NCBI GenBank assembly: GCA_003452185.1
Contig: DMJJ01000189.1
Location: forward strand, 1-15,875
Direction: 5' to 3'
Length of the DNA: 15,875 nt
Source: Verrucomicrobiales bacterium
Lineage (GTDB): Bacteria; Verrucomicrobiota; Verrucomicrobiia; Limisphaerales; UBA11320
Part shown: in pieces, positions 14,791-15,875 of the stretch
Layout of the letters: each line of letters opens with the position of its first letter
How positions within the stretch are numbered: position 1 is the first letter of the stretch
The notes under the pieces: model-generated
Databases searched by the model: none
What the model was told of the DNA's origin: nothing
What the model saw: only the letters and a program-made list of their open reading frames with translations
Position numbers and translations under genes: made by a program

Positions 14791-14881
14791 GCTTCGAGAG
14801 AATTCTTCCCAACTTCGCGGAGGCTTAAGGAACCGTCTGGGGCTAGGGGGGTGGGAGGACGCGGGCCCCTCCTCGCTGCGA

Positions 14882-15875
14882 CTACTCGACCACGAGTCGG
14901 GTGAAGGGGAGGACCCGTGCCTGGAGGAAGACCCAGAGTCCGATGCCCGAGGCGAGGATGAGGCTGTGCCAGAGGACGAACCGAAGGATCGCGGCCTCGT
15001 GGCCGAAAAACCGGGTGGCGGTGCTCGCGACGACGATACTCTGGGCGTCGACCATCTTGCCCATCACGCCGCCTGAGCTGTTGGCGGCCCCCATAAGATA
15101 GGGGCTCAGCCCTATCTGCTGGGCGGTCACCTGCTGGAGGCTTCCGAAGAGGACATTCGATGCGGTGTCAGAGCCGGTGAGGGCCACCCCGAGCCAGCCG
15201 AGCAGGGTTCCGAAAAACGGATACAGGTAGCCTGTGTTGGCGAGTGCGAGTCCGAGTGTTGCGTCGGCGCCGGAGTATTTCGTCACATTCCCCAAGGCCA
15301 GCATCGCAGCGATGGTCAGCAGCGAGAACCGGACCTGACGGAGGGTTCGCGCCCATGCCAGCCCGAGCTCCCACGGGGTGCACCCCATGGCCAGGCCGGA
15401 GAGCACCGCCGCGACAAGGATCGCCGTTCCGGTTGCCGAGAGGAGGTTCAGTTTCAGCTCGGCCGACTCGGCCTTCGCCCCGGCGGGGGCCACCGGGGCG
15501 ACCCGCTGGACTTGGAGATGCAGCCCGGGGACCGGGACCTTCAACGGGCACCAGGCGTCGAGCTGTTGGCGCACCCCGGGAATCCCCCAGACGAGAATCG
15601 TCAGGGTGAGAACCCCCCACGGCATCCAGGCAAGGGGGATGCCGGGCCGCGCCTCCCTCTCCGGCTGGATTCCCCGCACGCCCTCGTCCGGCTCCAGGCG
15701 CATCAATGCCCGGGGATGCCAGTAACGGAGGAGCAGGACGGTGGCACCGATCGAGCAGGCACCGGAGAGGATGTCGACCAGGTACGGGCCGAGGAGGTTC
15801 GACACCAGGAACTGGGGGATGGCAAAGGAGAGTCCGGCGACGAGGGCCGCCGGCCAGACCTCGACCGTGCGCCGA
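14882..15875 (-). CDS. L-lactate permease family transporter, C-terminal part (5' end outside window)
   Basis: The frame enters at the right edge and ends at the TAG at 14882, giving 330 residues of a family usually about 530-570 long, so roughly the N-terminal 40% is missing. LctP/LldP proteins are inner-membrane symporters for lactate or glycolate. Recognisable stretches are WPAALVAGLSFAIPQFLVSN at the edge, then NLLSATGTAILVAAVLSGL, FFGTLLGWLGVALTGSDTASN, LMGAANSSGGVMGKMVD and QSIVVAS. Hydrophobic segments alternate with short loops as expected for a multi-span carrier. The internal GTG at 15805 is not the start, because family sequence continues upstream of it. Nothing links it functionally to the oxidases; its 3' end is 312 nt from the oxidase start. 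Confidence 0.92.
   Translation of the reverse strand, partial: RRTVEVWPAALVAGLSFAIPQFLVSNLLGPYLVDILSGACSIGATVLLLRYWHPRALMRLEPDEGVRGIQPEREARPGIPLAWMPWGVLTLTILVWGIPGVRQQLDAWCPLKVPVPGLHLQVQRVAPVAPAGAKAESAELKLNLLSATGTAILVAAVLSGLAMGCTPWELGLAWARTLRQVRFSLLTIAAMLALGNVTKYSGADATLGLALANTGYLYPFFGTLLGWLGVALTGSDTASNVLFGSLQQVTAQQIGLSPYLMGAANSSGGVMGKMVDAQSIVVASTATRFFGHEAAILRFVLWHSLILASGIGLWVFLQARVLPFTRLVVE

Larger units (their letters stand above)
14570..14881. other. AT-rich regulatory region upstream of the tandem multicopper oxidases
   Basis: No gene is seen in these 312 nt. The central part (about 14695-14815) is markedly AT-rich compared with the rest of the window and holds a pair of direct repeats and an inverted repeat, listed separately. 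The GC-rich end near 14850-14880 lies behind the permease stop; it can form only a short GGAGG/CCTCC stem without a U-run. The promoter of the upstream oxidase is expected here, but I could not fix a convincing -35/-10 pair. Confidence 0.6.

Noticed and set aside
14840..14880. GGAGG/CCTCC pairing behind the lactate permease as a terminator
   Set aside because: The stem is only about 5 bp and no U-run follows on the minus strand.
1..15875. CRISPR arrays, tRNA or rRNA genes, insertion sequences, integrase or attachment sites
   Set aside because: I saw no regularly spaced identical repeats, no tRNA-like cloverleaf, no transposase-like protein and no flanking inverted repeats. The tandem oxidases look like a gene duplication rather than a mobile element.

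Overview
The window is GC-rich, and every gene I can support lies on the minus strand. Transcription therefore runs from high to low coordinates. The organism is most likely a bacterium of the Verrucomicrobiota or a related PVC-type lineage. This is inferred from the very large secreted mosaic protein with VWA, Ig-like and delta-60-type repeats, the Gfo/Idh/MocA, ROK and PIG-L sugar genes, the Tat-exported multicopper oxidases and the CNHC redoxin. No rRNA or other phylogenetic marker is present, so the assignment is tentative.

Reading in the direction of transcription: (1) 15875-14882, the C-terminal part of an L-lactate permease (LctP/LldP family), cut by the window edge. (2) A 312-nt AT-rich regulatory region (14881-14570) with two 17-bp direct repeats exactly 40 bp apart and a separate inverted repeat. 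(3) 14569-12452 and 12084-9994, two tandem, clearly paralogous CotA-type multicopper oxidases. Each has a twin-arginine signal and all copper-ligand motifs, and a good intrinsic terminator lies between them. (4) 9792-9580, a 70-residue secreted Cys/Lys-rich peptide with its own UUCG-loop terminator. (5) 9413-8856, a redoxin with a CNHC active site. (6) 8812-7886, a ROK-family kinase or regulator lacking the usual Cys zinc cluster. (7) 7813-6770, a Gfo/Idh/MocA oxidoreductase. (8) 6773-5970, a PIG-L/LmbE-type deacetylase overlapping the oxidoreductase gene by 4 nt. (9) 5833-1, the first 1,944 codons of one giant secreted protein that runs off the left edge. It has neither an interruption nor a stop codon in the window, and it explains the whole left 5.8 kb.

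Functionally there are three themes. The first is extracytoplasmic copper/redox chemistry: two oxidases, a Cys-rich peptide and a redoxin. The second is intracellular amino-sugar or glycoside metabolism: the ROK, Gfo and PIG-L genes, with the last two translationally coupled. The third is a giant surface or extracellular protein. Its most striking feature is a seven-repeat beta-propeller-like block that seems to be inserted inside another, jelly-roll-like domain. I saw no CRISPR array, tRNA, rRNA, transposase or integrase.
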